From assembly GCA_002706885.1 (NCBI GenBank), contig PAKY01000113.1, positions 1-41,450 on the forward strand: a DNA stretch of 41,450 nt, given 5' to 3'. The position numbers were made by a program, and so were the translations under genes. Every line of letters starts with the position of its first letter. Positions within the stretch are counted from its first letter, which is position 1. A model generated the notes under the pieces. That model worked only from the letters and a program-made list of their open reading frames with translations, was not told the DNA's origin and made no database searches. Below, one piece after another: positions 41,419 through 41,450 of the stretch. Origin of the DNA: Phycisphaerae bacterium (GTDB lineage Bacteria > Planctomycetota > Phycisphaerae > Phycisphaerales > UBA1924).

Positions 41419-41424
41419 AGCTTA
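41419..41424 (-). promoter_or_regulatory. Candidate leaderless promoter -10 (TAAGCT) of the class V aminotransferase gene
   Basis: TAAGCT, six bases (GAACGC), then the ATG at 41412. No Shine-Dalgarno site. Confidence 0.48.
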
Positions 41425-41450
41425 CGCGACCGACGGCAGGGTTCACCGGC

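Overview
This window looks like a chromosomal segment from a high-GC planctomycete, most probably of the class Phycisphaerae. Three things point there: a secreted protein ending in a dockerin-like module of the type common in that group, cysteine-ribbon insertions of the planctomycete CxxC...CPECG style, and a Gram-negative cell-envelope gene (lpxA). No phage, transposon, plasmid, CRISPR or RNA gene was recognised. Genes are tightly packed, with many 4-base start/stop overlaps.

Layout. 1-7750 is mostly leftward: the start of fusA (EF-G) runs off the left edge, after a 478-base gap comes an O-antigen-ligase-like/TPR protein, then a WecA-type phosphoglycosyltransferase, an orphan methyltransferase, an NrnA-like DHH phosphoesterase and ribF. 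putA (7878-11015) reads rightward and converges on a very large secreted astacin-type metalloprotease (11151-15899, leftward). rpoD and dnaG follow leftward. A rightward run (19900-24963) holds acylphosphatase, a HAD phosphatase, a DUF418 membrane protein with an inserted zinc ribbon, two unrecognised small proteins and clpX. A long leftward block (24941-32156) holds, in transcription order, lpxA, an MBL hydrolase, a methyltransferase, rsfS, aroB, a ParA ATPase fused to a CBM48/AMPK-type glycogen-binding domain, and a ParA/MinD-like protein that has lost its P-loop. lipB diverges from lpxA, followed by a PhoPQ-activated-type (PqaA) hydrolase, an aminotransferase (leftward), rpsO, pnp, a cold-shock-domain protein, a one-membrane-segment histidine kinase and a class V aminotransferase (leftward).

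What stands out. (1) The ParA-CBM48 fusion with a P-loop-less ParA/MinD relative 12 bases downstream is the best candidate for an undescribed system: a partition/positioning module whose cargo could be a glucan such as a glycogen granule. This function is inference. (2) The astacin catalytic domain appears to be split by about 54 tandem 12-residue Asp/Asn-rich calcium-type repeats, placing the zinc motif some 940 residues after the N-terminal half. (3) Genes fall into two start-site classes. Some have Shine-Dalgarno sites and leaders. At least eight others lack a Shine-Dalgarno site and have a TANNNT hexamer 5-7 bases before the start codon, the signature expected of leaderless mRNAs. At lpxA/lipB two such promoters overlap head-to-head inside 21 bases.

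Most housekeeping gene assignments rest on clear motifs. Start codons were chosen from Shine-Dalgarno spacing, overlaps or the TANNNT rule and are stated where ambiguous.
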